A stretch of 6,677 nt of DNA from Hyphomicrobiales bacterium (lineage in GTDB: Bacteria > Pseudomonadota > Alphaproteobacteria > Rhizobiales > Aestuariivirgaceae): contig JAHFPK010000159.1 in the NCBI GenBank assembly GCA_023266715.1, positions 1-6,677 of the forward strand. The letters run 5' to 3'. Made by a program: the position numbers and the translations under genes. Positions within the stretch are counted from its first letter, which is position 1; every line of letters starts with the position of its first letter. The notes beneath the pieces were generated by a model. It was not told where the DNA came from, did not search any database, and saw only the letters and a program-made list of their open reading frames with translations. This document shows positions 1 through 5,896 of this stretch, piece after piece.

Positions 1-632
1 GCCGTGGAGTTCCCAAGGACGCTGCGATGGCCGCGAAGTGGTACCGTCTCGCCGCGGTTCAGGGCCATGCCGCTGCCCAATACAATCTTGGGCTCATGTA
101 TTCCAAGGGAGAAGGCGTTCCGCTTGATCATGCCAAGTCAGTGATATGGTACCGTCTCGCCGCGGAGCAGGGCCACGCGCCCGCCCAATTCAATCTCGGG
201 GTCAGTTACGACATTGGCCAAGGCGTGGCGCAGGATTATGTCGAGGCGATTAGGTGGTATCGGCTCTCGGCCAGCCAAGGCGAAGCTTCCGCCCAAAACA
301 GTATCGGATCAATGTATGAATATGGCCTCGGCGTGCCCCAGGATTATGTCGAAGCGGTGAAATGGTATCATCTCGCCGCTGATCGGGGTTATCCCAAAGC
401 CCAATACAATCTCGGGCTCATGTACGCCAACGGCCGCGGCCTGCCGCAGGATTTTTTACAGGCGCATAAGTGGTTGAGCTTGGCAGTTGCCGGCTCTCCT
501 GCGTTAGACCCCAAGGATCTTGGTGATGCTGTCGGAAATCTCGATCAGGTCGCAGAACGCTTGACCTCTGACCAATTGAGCGATGCTCAACGCCTTGCAC
601 GGGAGTGGCTGGCTGCTCATTCCAAGTCTTAA
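1..632 (+). CDS. Sel1-like repeat protein, 5' end outside the window
   Basis: The reading frame is open from base 3 and ends at TAA 630-632. The ATG at 27 lies inside a repeat, since the preceding codons read RGVPKDAA, the end of an earlier Sel1 unit, so the gene begins upstream of the window. Four complete 36-residue Sel1 repeats follow (bases 30-137, 138-245, 246-353 and 354-461). Each has the pattern KWYRLAA-QG-A-AQ-NLG-MY--G-GV-QD. A degenerate fifth unit (HKWLSLAV) and a helical tail of about 45 residues end the protein. Sel1 repeats form TPR-like alpha-solenoids that bind other proteins. In bacteria such proteins act in signalling, envelope functions or host interaction, so no specific role can be assigned. 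No signal peptide can be judged because the N-terminus is missing. The family call is firm; the function is unknown. Confidence 0.93.
   Translation, partial: RGVPKDAAMAAKWYRLAAVQGHAAAQYNLGLMYSKGEGVPLDHAKSVIWYRLAAEQGHAPAQFNLGVSYDIGQGVAQDYVEAIRWYRLSASQGEASAQNSIGSMYEYGLGVPQDYVEAVKWYHLAADRGYPKAQYNLGLMYANGRGLPQDFLQAHKWLSLAVAGSPALDPKDLGDAVGNLDQVAERLTSDQLSDAQRLAREWLAAHSKS
30..461 (+). repeat. 108-bp tandem repeat units encoding Sel1 repeats
   Basis: Four in-frame 108-bp units (36 codons) lie head to tail. Some stretches are conserved at DNA level and not only as protein. TGGTACCGTCTCGCCGCGG occurs at 39-57 and again at 147-165, and CAGGATTATGTCGA at 231-244 and 339-352. A 26-bp block at 75-100 recurs at 399-424 with one mismatch. 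All offsets are exact multiples of 108. This points to duplication or gene conversion among units. Confidence 0.9.
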
Positions 633-638
633 CCGTTA

Positions 639-686
639 GATCACGATGATTTTTGATTGAATCAATACAAAATCATAGACGTGATC
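639..686. repeat. Palindromic extragenic element (long inverted repeat)
   Basis: The outer arms GATCACG (639-645) and CGTGATC (680-686) are perfect inverted repeats. Inside them, 646-660 pairs with 662-676 at 13 of 15 positions around a centre at base 661, including ATGATTTT against AAAATCAT and ATTGA against TCAAT. A 3-nt bulge (677-679) separates the two stems. It starts 7 bp after the Sel1 gene's stop codon. From memory, similar AT-rich palindromes are scattered between genes in many alphaproteobacteria, which suggests a dispersed, possibly MITE-like or REP-like element. It could also fold in the RNA and protect or end the upstream transcript, but no T-run follows it. Confidence 0.7.
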
Positions 687-701
687 GAAATCAATAATCT
701 G

Positions 702-749
702 GAGCATGAAGTTATCGCCAAAGTCAATCAACTCAGGCGCATCATGCTC
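702..749. repeat. Second inverted repeat, GAGCATGA/TCATGCTC arms
   Basis: GAGCATGA (702-709) and TCATGCTC (742-749) are perfect 8-bp inverted arms around a 32-nt loop. The flanking pair 701/750 is a G-T wobble. It lies 15 bp after the first palindrome, and the two together look like one composite intergenic element of about 110 bp. The arms resemble the GAGCATGA ends common in rhizobial intergenic repeats. That resemblance is recalled, not searched. Confidence 0.55.
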
Positions 750-754
750 TAGGA

Positions 755-783
755 CTTGCCGAATGCCGGGGCCCATATATGAT
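755..783 (+). promoter_or_regulatory. Putative sigma70-type promoter of the four-gene operon
   Basis: A -35-like TTGCCG (756-761, inside CTTGCC) and a -10-like TATGAT (778-783) are separated by 16 nt. The second matches TATAAT at five of six positions. Transcription would begin near 790 and leave a leader of about 35 nt before the ATG at 824. The promoter lies immediately after the palindromic element, so the operon appears to have its own promoter. This rests on motif and position only. Confidence 0.42.
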
Positions 784-823
784 GCCCGAGGTTACAATCT
801 TCTCGAGATGCGGGTGGTGATAC

Positions 824-1615
824 ATGCAAATCGGCAAGGCAAGCGCCGCTGAAAGCCATATCTGCCAGGCCTATCCAGATCGGATCGAAGTGCATGGGCT
901 GGACCTCTGCGGCGATCTAATGGGGCGGATGAATTTCACCGAGTATTTCCACCTGCTGCTGACGGGCCGCGAAGCTACCGCAACCCAACGGGAGTTCCTT
1001 GATCTCCTCCTCATCGCCATCGCCGAGCATGGCATGATGCCCACCAATATTGCGGCACGCATGACGTTGGCTTCCGACCCCGGTTCCCTGCAAGGTGCGC
1101 TGGCTGCGGGCCTTCTGGGCTGTGGTCCTGTGCTCTTGGGCACTTCAGAACTCTGTGCGAAGCTGTTGGAAGAGGCGCAGGCCAAGGTGCTTGCCGACCG
1201 TGATCCAAAAGCGGTAACCGAACAACTGGCCCAGGACATTCGAAAGTCCGGAGGAAAAGTCCCGGGCTTCGGCCATCCCGTGCATCGCCCGCTCGACCCC
1301 CGCGCCGAACGCATATTGGAACTGGCTGACAAGCGTGATGTCAGCGGCCCCCATGTGGCATTGGCCCGCCATTTCCGCGAGGCCGTGGCCAAGGCCTGGG
1401 GCAAACCTTTGGTGATGAATGTTTCCATGCCGATTGCGGCGGTCATGCTTGACCTCGGTTTTCCCGCTGTCGTGGTGAAAGCCGTGCCATTGTTGGCGCG
1501 GACCGCAAGCATTCTTGGCCACCTCGCCGAAGAACAGAAAAATCCCATTGGCTTTCTCATGGCGGGCAAGGCGGAGGCGGCGGTTCCCTACCGCAAGACG
1601 GAGAACAAGGCTTGA
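824..1615 (+). CDS. Citryl-CoA lyase / citrate-synthase-like protein
   Basis: This 263-residue protein has the short form of the citrate synthase fold typical of stand-alone citryl-CoA lyases; full citrate synthases have about 430 residues. Visible landmarks are AEHGMMPTNIAARM (67-80, equivalent to the H-x-x-NAST-F-AR helix), GFGHPVH with DPRA (148-161) and ARTASILGHLAEEQ (225-238). The family makes or breaks a carbon-carbon bond next to a CoA thioester, for example citryl-CoA to acetyl-CoA and oxaloacetate. His151 matches the GFGH histidine of citrate synthase. The usual GP-x-HGGA histidine is replaced (GPVLLG, Leu104), and the catalytic Asp of NVD is Ser201 in NVS. The ATG start is secure because an in-frame TGA lies at 818-820. 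The stop overlaps the next gene's ATG by 1 nt (TGATG), so translation is probably coupled. The family is confident; the exact reaction is uncertain. Confidence 0.82.
   Translation: MQIGKASAAESHICQAYPDRIEVHGLDLCGDLMGRMNFTEYFHLLLTGREATATQREFLDLLLIAIAEHGMMPTNIAARMTLASDPGSLQGALAAGLLGCGPVLLGTSELCAKLLEEAQAKVLADRDPKAVTEQLAQDIRKSGGKVPGFGHPVHRPLDPRAERILELADKRDVSGPHVALARHFREAVAKAWGKPLVMNVSMPIAAVMLDLGFPAVVVKAVPLLARTASILGHLAEEQKNPIGFLMAGKAEAAVPYRKTENKA
1600..1610 (+). promoter_or_regulatory. Ribosome binding site of the PaaK-like gene
   Basis: GGAGAACAAGG lies inside the end of the lyase gene, 4 nt before the ATG at 1615. An in-frame TTG at 1612 would be an alternative start, but only 1 nt would then separate it from AAGG. 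The ATG in the TGATG overlap is preferred. Confidence 0.55.
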
Positions 1616-2916
1616 TGCTTGCACCCGAAATCGAATCGCGTCCGTGGGCGGAGCAATTTGTCATTGATGACGCGCATTTCCGCCTCCAGCTCGACTATCT
1701 CCTTGAGCGCTCACAATTCTATCGGGATAAACTGAAACCGGCGGGCTTCGATTCAGTTTCGGCGGCAGGTGGCCTTGATGACATCACGCGGTTGCCTTTC
1801 ACCGAAAAGAGCGAAATCCGTGCGAGCTGCACCCCCGAAAACCCGATCGGCGCCCATCTCTGCGTTGATCGTTCCGATATCATCCGCATCTATTCAACCA
1901 GCGGCACCACGGGAACGCCAAGCTATATCCCGCTTACGTCGCGCGACCTCGAAAACTGGGTGACTACTTCGGCACGAAGCTATTCGGCTTCTGGTGTGAA
2001 GGCAGGAGAGCGCATTGTTTCCACTTATAACGCTGGACCTTTTGTGGCCGGTGCCGCTCTTGGCGCCTTCGACAAGCTGGGCATGTGCCATATCCCCATG
2101 GGCACCGGGAATACGGAGCGCCTGATGACGGCGATCAGGATGCTGAAACCGGAAGCCGCCGTACTCACCCCGTCCTATGCTGCCTATCTGGTGGAATGGG
2201 CAACGGAACACAAATTTGATCTCAAAGACTCAAGCGTGAAAAGCGTCTTGGTGGCAGGTGAACCCGGCGGTGGCGAGCCCGCTTTTCGCAAGTTGCTTGA
2301 AGAGGGGTGGGGCGCCCGCGTGACCGAAGCCATGGGCATTGGCGACATCGGCGTATCCCTCTGGGGCGAATGCGAGCACCAGCACGGCATGCATCTCGGC
2401 GGGCGTGGTTTCATTCATGCGGAATTGATCAATGCCGAAACCGGGATGCCCGTTGCCATGCAGGATGGGGCCAAGGGTGAACTCGTTCTCACCCATCTCC
2501 AGCACCGTGCCGCACCGCTTCTGCGATTCCGCACGCGGGACCATGTGGAGGTGTGGACCAGCCCGTGCAAATGTGGCCGTACAGCGCCCCGCATTCGCTG
2601 TAGTGGCCGCACCGATGATATGCTTATAGTACGTGGCGTCAATGTCTTCCCCTCAGCGATCCGCGAGGTCGTCAGTGAATTTACGCCCAAAGTCAGCGGT
2701 CTCATTCTGGTAAAACCTGCGAGCGCTGGCGTGAAACAGGAACCACCACTTCCCATTGAAGTTGAGCTTGCCAAGGACCAGGGTGAAGATGCAGCCTTGG
2801 CTGAAGCCATCCGCGCCCGGCTGCGCAACGTGCTGGTATTCACAGCTGGTATCAAACTTGTGCCTTTCGGCAGTCTGCAGCGTAGTGAATACAAATCGAA
2901 ACTGGTCCAGCATTGA
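1615..2916 (+). CDS. PaaK-type phenylacetate-CoA ligase family protein (AMP-forming)
   Basis: This 433-residue protein has the length of phenylacetate-CoA ligases (about 430-440). Members of this adenylate-forming family convert a carboxylic acid, ATP and CoA to acyl-CoA, AMP and pyrophosphate in the cytoplasm. Motifs in order are the phosphate loop YSTSGTTGTP (about 93-102), the GIGDIGVSLWGEC region (about 241-253, PaaK core 'YG-SE---P--EC'), CKCGRTAPRI (about 318-327), the hinge GRTDDMLIVRGVNVFPS (about 331-347), and the C-terminal catalytic lysine in QRSEYKSK (Lys427). Cys253 followed by EHQHGMH, together with Cys318 and Cys320, could form a metal site as in some PaaK relatives; this is inference. 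The gene overlaps the lyase stop and precedes the VOC gene by 19 nt. It probably supplies the CoA thioester for the lyase. The acid substrate is not readable, and phenylacetate is not implied because no other paa gene is present. Confidence 0.88.
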   Translation: MLAPEIESRPWAEQFVIDDAHFRLQLDYLLERSQFYRDKLKPAGFDSVSAAGGLDDITRLPFTEKSEIRASCTPENPIGAHLCVDRSDIIRIYSTSGTTGTPSYIPLTSRDLENWVTTSARSYSASGVKAGERIVSTYNAGPFVAGAALGAFDKLGMCHIPMGTGNTERLMTAIRMLKPEAAVLTPSYAAYLVEWATEHKFDLKDSSVKSVLVAGEPGGGEPAFRKLLEEGWGARVTEAMGIGDIGVSLWGECEHQHGMHLGGRGFIHAELINAETGMPVAMQDGAKGELVLTHLQHRAAPLLRFRTRDHVEVWTSPCKCGRTAPRIRCSGRTDDMLIVRGVNVFPSAIREVVSEFTPKVSGLILVKPASAGVKQEPPLPIEVELAKDQGEDAALAEAIRARLRNVLVFTAGIKLVPFGSLQRSEYKSKLVQH

Positions 2917-2922
2917 GCTCAC

Positions 2923-2930
2923 GAGGAGAG
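2923..2930 (+). promoter_or_regulatory. Ribosome binding site fixing the VOC gene start
   Basis: GAGGAGAG ends 5 nt before the ATG at 2936. The frame stays open upstream to 2756, but that extension lies within the ligase gene, has no family similarity and has no comparable ribosome site. The ATG at 2936, which puts the metal-binding GVHHITL near the N-terminus as usual for the family, is therefore the start. Confidence 0.8.
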
Positions 2931-2935
2931 CCCCC

Positions 2936-3517
2936 ATGCAAAAACTTCAAAGCCAAGGCGTTCACCACATCACCCTTACCGGTGCCAACCGCCAGACCTC
3001 CATTGATTTCTGGGAAGGCGTGTTGGGCATGCCTTTCGTTTTCGAGCAGCCCAATCTCGATAGGGCCTCCGAAAGCCATCTCTATTTCGATCCCGGCGAC
3101 GGTCGCCTGATCACCATTTTCACCGATGAAGGCCGTAAACCCGATCCGCGCCGCACGCCCACGGAGCCGGGCTGCGTCCATCACATCGCCTTTTCCGTTT
3201 CGCGCGTCACTTTTTTGCAGGCCATCAAGCGCCTCGATGACCGCAAGATCAAGCACAGCGGGGTGAAAGACCGCGGCTTCATGGATTCGATCTATTTCAC
3301 TGATCCGCTCGGCTTGCTGATTGAGCTGGCATCCTACCGCTTCGAGCCGCCCCATGGCTTCACCCATGCGGATGTGCTGTTCGAGGCCCACAAGATCCGC
3401 GTGTCCCGCGGAGATTACAACATCGCCGAGGTTCATCTCGCCGATGCGATCGAGGCTCTGATGACTCGCAAGAATGCGTCTCTTTCCGAAGACCGGTCAC
3501 CAAAGAATCCGTATTAA
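2936..3517 (+). CDS. VOC superfamily (glyoxalase/extradiol dioxygenase fold) metalloprotein
   Basis: This 193-residue protein has two beta-alpha-beta-beta-beta modules. The first begins with GVHHITLTG (8-16) and SIDFWEGVLGM (22-32). The second begins with GCVHHIAFSV (79-88) and ends with YFTDPLGLLIELAS (120-133). Candidate metal ligands are His11, His83 and Glu130. The fourth position used by glyoxalase I (a Glu at the end of module one) falls in LITIFTDE and is not an obvious ligand. This leaves a 2-His-1-carboxylate set like that of extradiol dioxygenases and hydroquinone dioxygenases (PcpA, LinE). Those enzymes have about 300 residues, while one-domain extradiol enzymes of about 190 residues are also known. 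A C-terminal tail of about 60 residues (from about 134) extends past the fold. It is third in the operon, 20 nt before the GST gene. Ring cleavage, isomerisation or lyase activity are all possible. Confidence 0.8.
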   Translation: MQKLQSQGVHHITLTGANRQTSIDFWEGVLGMPFVFEQPNLDRASESHLYFDPGDGRLITIFTDEGRKPDPRRTPTEPGCVHHIAFSVSRVTFLQAIKRLDDRKIKHSGVKDRGFMDSIYFTDPLGLLIELASYRFEPPHGFTHADVLFEAHKIRVSRGDYNIAEVHLADAIEALMTRKNASLSEDRSPKNPY

Positions 3518-3525
3518 AAAAACAC

Positions 3526-3532
3526 AGGGAGG
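3526..3532 (+). promoter_or_regulatory. Strong Shine-Dalgarno of the GST gene
   Basis: AGGGAGG is followed by five A residues and then the ATG at 3538. It is the best ribosome site in the window, lying in an A-rich unstructured spacer. This suggests that the GST is translated well relative to the other operon genes. Confidence 0.75.
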
Positions 3533-3537
3533 AAAAA

Positions 3538-4221
3538 ATGAAACTGCATGTATTGAAGCCAAGCGTGAACAACATGACCGTCCGCGTATTCGTGCGCGCC
3601 GCAAAACTCGATTTCGCCGAGGATGATGTCTACGGCAAGACACGCACCAAGGAATTCCTGGCGATGAATCCGGCCCACCTGACGCCGATGATGGAAGCCA
3701 AGGGCCTGCCTAAGGGCGTGCTCTGGGAAAGCTGCGCCATCATGCAGTATCTCTGCAACAAGCATGAGCTGAGCAAGTTCTATCCCAAGACTCCGGCCAA
3801 GCGCGCCATGATCGACAGCGCCATGTTCTACCTCATCGGCACGCTCTATCCGCTGCTGGCGCGCGCCACCTATCCGTCGCTTGGCTTCGCGCAATATGCG
3901 GGCGAAGTCGGCACCAGCGATGTGACGCCCGAGCAGAAAGCCGCAGCCCAGAAGGCCGCTGGCGATGCCATCGCCGAGCCACTCGATGTCTTCCACAAGT
4001 TCTATATGGACGGAACGCCTTTCATCGGCGGTGCCAAGCCTTCCATTGCCGATATCCGTCTTGCCGCAACACTCGAATTCCTCGCCGTGATTGACTACCA
4101 GCTTCCGGCCTGGGCCAAGACCTATATGGCTGCAATGGAAAAATCCCTGGGCAAAGCCTACGCCGAACCCGCCGCCGACGTCCGCGGCTACATCGCCTAC
4201 GTGAAGTCACAGAAGAAGTAA
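3538..4221 (+). CDS. Glutathione S-transferase family protein
   Basis: The protein has 227 residues, the usual length of cytosolic GSTs. The N-terminal thioredoxin-like domain (1 to about 80) shows NPAHLTPMME (44-53, matching NP-G--P-L with the cis-proline at Pro50) and LWESCAIMQYL (62-72), where Glu64-Ser65 would bind the gamma-glutamyl part of glutathione. The all-helical domain carries PFIGGAKPSIADIRLAATLE (161-180), with the SIAD N-capping box (169-172) typical of GSTs. The bacterial beta-class cysteine at position 10 is absent (Val10). Ser9 in KPSVNN is a possible catalytic residue by analogy with theta-like enzymes. It is the last gene of the operon, directly after the VOC gene, and may perform glutathione-dependent isomerisation, dehalogenation or conjugation of a pathway intermediate. 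The subclass is undetermined. Confidence 0.9.
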   Translation: MKLHVLKPSVNNMTVRVFVRAAKLDFAEDDVYGKTRTKEFLAMNPAHLTPMMEAKGLPKGVLWESCAIMQYLCNKHELSKFYPKTPAKRAMIDSAMFYLIGTLYPLLARATYPSLGFAQYAGEVGTSDVTPEQKAAAQKAAGDAIAEPLDVFHKFYMDGTPFIGGAKPSIADIRLAATLEFLAVIDYQLPAWAKTYMAAMEKSLGKAYAEPAADVRGYIAYVKSQKK

Positions 4222-4231
4222 TACTGGGAAA

Positions 4232-4256
4232 GCTGCGGGAGAGTGTCTCCCGTAGC
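4232..4256. terminator. Hairpin between convergent genes, probable bidirectional terminator
   Basis: GCTGCGGGAGA (4232-4242) and TCTCCCGTAGC (4246-4256) form an 11-bp stem with one G-U pair and a 3-nt loop (GTG). The hairpin fills most of the 36-nt gap between the stop of the + strand GST gene and the stop of the - strand FosX-type gene. The downstream T-tracts are short on both strands (TCTTT on +, CTTTCCC on -). Termination is likely from position and stem strength, but the site is not a textbook intrinsic terminator. Confidence 0.7.
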
Positions 4257-4257
4257 G

Positions 4258-4674
4258 TCAGTCTTTGGCGTAGCGCTTCAATCTTTCCGCTAACGTACCC
4301 GTGTGCAGTTCAAACAAGTGATTGTCATCATCGTGGAAATAGATCGAGCGTCCCTCACCTTCGACGCGGGACCGCCCTTCGCGAACCTCAAGACCGAGTG
4401 ACTTTACGCTTTCAAGGCAAATCGGATAATCCGCTTCCGAAATCTTGAATGCAACGTGGTTATAAGTCCGCGTGGGCAGGCTTTCTCCTTCCATAATGGC
4501 GACCCAAACCGCTGCAGGTTCCGCACCGACGAGAAAGAATTTTTCGCGCGAAATCGAGAAGATCGCAGCCCCGCTGTCATAAACCTTCCGCGCCCCAAGC
4601 ACGGTTGTCAGGATTTTCTCCATCCGGTCCAGATCGCGCACAATGAAGGTAATATGGCTTAGTCCTTCGATCAT
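4258..4674 (-). CDS. fosX: FosX-type fosfomycin hydrolase, VOC family
   Basis: The 138-residue length and motif order match FosX. The N-terminal GLSHITFIVRDL (4-15) carries His7. SREKFFLVG (42-50) carries Glu44, the position of the FosX catalytic base. TRTYNHVAF (68-76) carries His73, and SIYFHDDDNHLFELHTGTL (110-128) carries Glu122. His7, His73 and Glu122 would bind Mn(II). FosX opens the epoxide of fosfomycin with water, unlike FosA, which uses glutathione. The C-terminal HTGTLAERLKRY is also typical of FosX proteins. The start codon overlaps the aminotransferase stop by 4 nt (ATGA, 4671-4674), so expression is likely coupled to that gene. A Mesorhizobium FosX is known to be a poor fosfomycin hydrolase and may have a different natural role; the same caution applies here. 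The FosX subfamily is confident; clinical-level resistance is not implied. Confidence 0.85.
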   Translation of the reverse strand: MIEGLSHITFIVRDLDRMEKILTTVLGARKVYDSGAAIFSISREKFFLVGAEPAAVWVAIMEGESLPTRTYNHVAFKISEADYPICLESVKSLGLEVREGRSRVEGEGRSIYFHDDDNHLFELHTGTLAERLKRYAKD

Positions 4675-5846
4675 CCCCAGGTCTGGCTTTCGATCAACCG
4701 GTCAATCAAGAGAGACATGTCCTCAGCCGGCGAGTTGGCGAAGGCAAAGCGAAGATAGGAGTCTTGGTCTGCTCCAAACATGGTGCCCGGCAGGCATAAA
4801 ACATCATGCTCGCCCGCCAGGCGCGTGGCCACAGACTTGGCTGTGGCAGTGTTAAATGGATGTTTTACATAGGCAAAATAGGCCCCAGAGCTCATGAGCT
4901 TGTAGGAAAGTCTGGGATTATGGAAGGCGGCCAACAGGGCCTCCCTGCGGGTTTCCATCAGGCGCTGCTTTTCCTGCTTCCAATTCTCAAGATGCGCCAG
5001 TCCAAACAGGGCCGCCCGTTGTGAAATCTGCGGCGCACAGATGGCCATGCAGTCCAGTATCTTTTCGCTCTCGACAAGAACCCTGCCGCCGGCAATGAGC
5101 GAGCCCACCCGGTATCCCGTCAAGGCAAAGACTTTGGAGAAGCTATAGAGTTGAATGAACGTGTCCTGCCAGTCCTGCTTGGCAAACAGACCATGCGGCG
5201 GTTCTGGCGTGGAACGAAAATCCTTGTAGGTCTCGTCAACGATCAGGGCAATCCCCGCGGCCTTCGCAAGTTCATAGAAGCCTTCGATAATTTCTGGGGG
5301 ATAGATCGCCCCCGTAGGATTGTTGGGCGAGCACAGAACGATTGCTTTAGTGTGGTTATCAATCAGGGCGGCCGCCTCCTGGGGCAGGGGGTAGGCCCGG
5401 CCTTCGGCAAAGGCGGGAACAAGTCGCTTTTCGACGCCAAGCATATCCAGCCACATCTGGTGATTGAAATAATAGGGCACGGGCAGGACCACATTGTCGC
5501 CGCGCTGGGCCACAGCCATGATGGCCGCACAAAAGGCCTGATTGCAGCCCGATGTAATGCTCACATTTTCCGGATCAATGAGGCCGCGATAATCCGCCGC
5601 CATGTGCTGCGCCAAGGCGCTGCGAAGTTCGGGAATGCCATGGATATCCGTGTAGAGATGGGTTGCAGGGTCATGTGCCAGCCGGGCGATTTCGCTTTGC
5701 AGCGCTTCCGCCGGTTCATAACTCGGAACCGCCTGGCAAAGATTGAGGAGTTCACTGTTTCGTGTCCCCGGCCGCACCCAGGTCATGGCCTCGGCAATTG
5801 GCGGCGCTTCAATCCGTGAAATAAGTGGAGAAACCACGAGGGCCAT
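4671..5846 (-). CDS. Class I/II pyridoxal-phosphate aminotransferase
   Basis: The protein has 391 residues from the ATG at 5846, typical of fold-type I aminotransferases. Positions below follow that start. The small domain and substrate region open with NLCQAVPSYEP. Next come YTDIHGIPELR (about 65-75), SPNNPTG (173-179) with Asn176 facing the cofactor, VDETYKDF (203-210) with Asp204 and Tyr207, and YSFSKVFALTGYRVG (234-248). Lys238 forms the Schiff base, Arg246 contacts the PLP phosphate, and Arg366 in SYLRFAFA is the usual substrate carboxylate anchor. It transfers an amino group between an amino acid and a 2-oxo acid; the donor specificity is not readable. A TTG at 5849 is an alternative start. 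AAGGA lies 7 nt before that TTG and 10 nt before the ATG. The gene is first in a two-gene operon with the FosX-type gene and diverges from qor. Confidence 0.9.
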   Translation of the reverse strand: MALVVSPLISRIEAPPIAEAMTWVRPGTRNSELLNLCQAVPSYEPAEALQSEIARLAHDPATHLYTDIHGIPELRSALAQHMAADYRGLIDPENVSITSGCNQAFCAAIMAVAQRGDNVVLPVPYYFNHQMWLDMLGVEKRLVPAFAEGRAYPLPQEAAALIDNHTKAIVLCSPNNPTGAIYPPEIIEGFYELAKAAGIALIVDETYKDFRSTPEPPHGLFAKQDWQDTFIQLYSFSKVFALTGYRVGSLIAGGRVLVESEKILDCMAICAPQISQRAALFGLAHLENWKQEKQRLMETRREALLAAFHNPRLSYKLMSSGAYFAYVKHPFNTATAKSVATRLAGEHDVLCLPGTMFGADQDSYLRFAFANSPAEDMSLLIDRLIESQTWG

Positions 5847-5856
5847 CAAACCGAAT

Positions 5857-5861
5857 TCCTT
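5857..5861 (-). promoter_or_regulatory. Ribosome binding site of the aminotransferase gene
   Basis: AAGGA on the - strand stands 7 nt before TTG 5849-5847 and 10 nt before ATG 5846-5844. The spacing favours TTG and the codon favours ATG, so the N-terminus is uncertain by one residue. Confidence 0.5.
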
Positions 5862-5884
5862 GCAATCTGGAAGTTCAAGTGTTT

Positions 5885-5896
5885 GCCGATATCGGC
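5885..5896. promoter_or_regulatory. Perfect 12-bp palindrome, candidate operator
   Basis: GCCGATATCGGC is fully self-complementary. It lies 38 bp upstream of the aminotransferase ATG and 68 bp upstream of the qor ATG. TTCAAGT direct repeats 30 bp apart sit almost symmetrically on both sides. A dimeric regulator site is the natural reading. No regulator gene lies in the window. Confidence 0.45.

Larger units (their letters stand above)
824..4221 (+). other. Predicted four-gene operon: lyase, acyl-CoA ligase, VOC protein, GST
   Basis: Four co-directional genes are separated by a 1-nt overlap, then 19 nt and 20 nt. The second to fourth genes have purine-rich Shine-Dalgarno sequences. A promoter-like motif precedes the first gene and a hairpin follows the last. 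No internal promoter or terminator is evident, so one polycistronic mRNA is the simplest reading. The set suggests catabolism through CoA thioesters, with a metal-dependent VOC enzyme and a glutathione enzyme as accessory steps. The substrate cannot be read from the sequence. Confidence 0.8.

Noticed and set aside
639..686. Reading the first palindrome as the intrinsic terminator of the Sel1 gene
   Set aside because: The stem is AT-rich and no U-tract follows, so an extragenic repeat is the better description, though an effect on mRNA ends is possible.
871..1569. Long open frame on the - strand opposite the lyase gene
   Set aside because: Its translation is rich in Arg, Ser and Pro, has no recognisable domain, and mirrors the codon bias of the + strand gene, which has clear family motifs.
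2756..2935. Upstream extension of the VOC frame beyond the ATG at 2936
   Set aside because: It lies inside the ligase gene, shows no VOC similarity, and a good ribosome site directly precedes 2936.
2852..3436. 194-codon open frame on the - strand opposite the VOC gene
   Set aside because: It shadows a well supported + strand gene and spans a gene boundary with no sign of its own promoter or ribosome site.
5151..5819. 222-codon open frame on the + strand opposite the aminotransferase
   Set aside because: It is antisense to a gene with all the PLP-enzyme motifs, and its own translation shows no domain or ribosome site.
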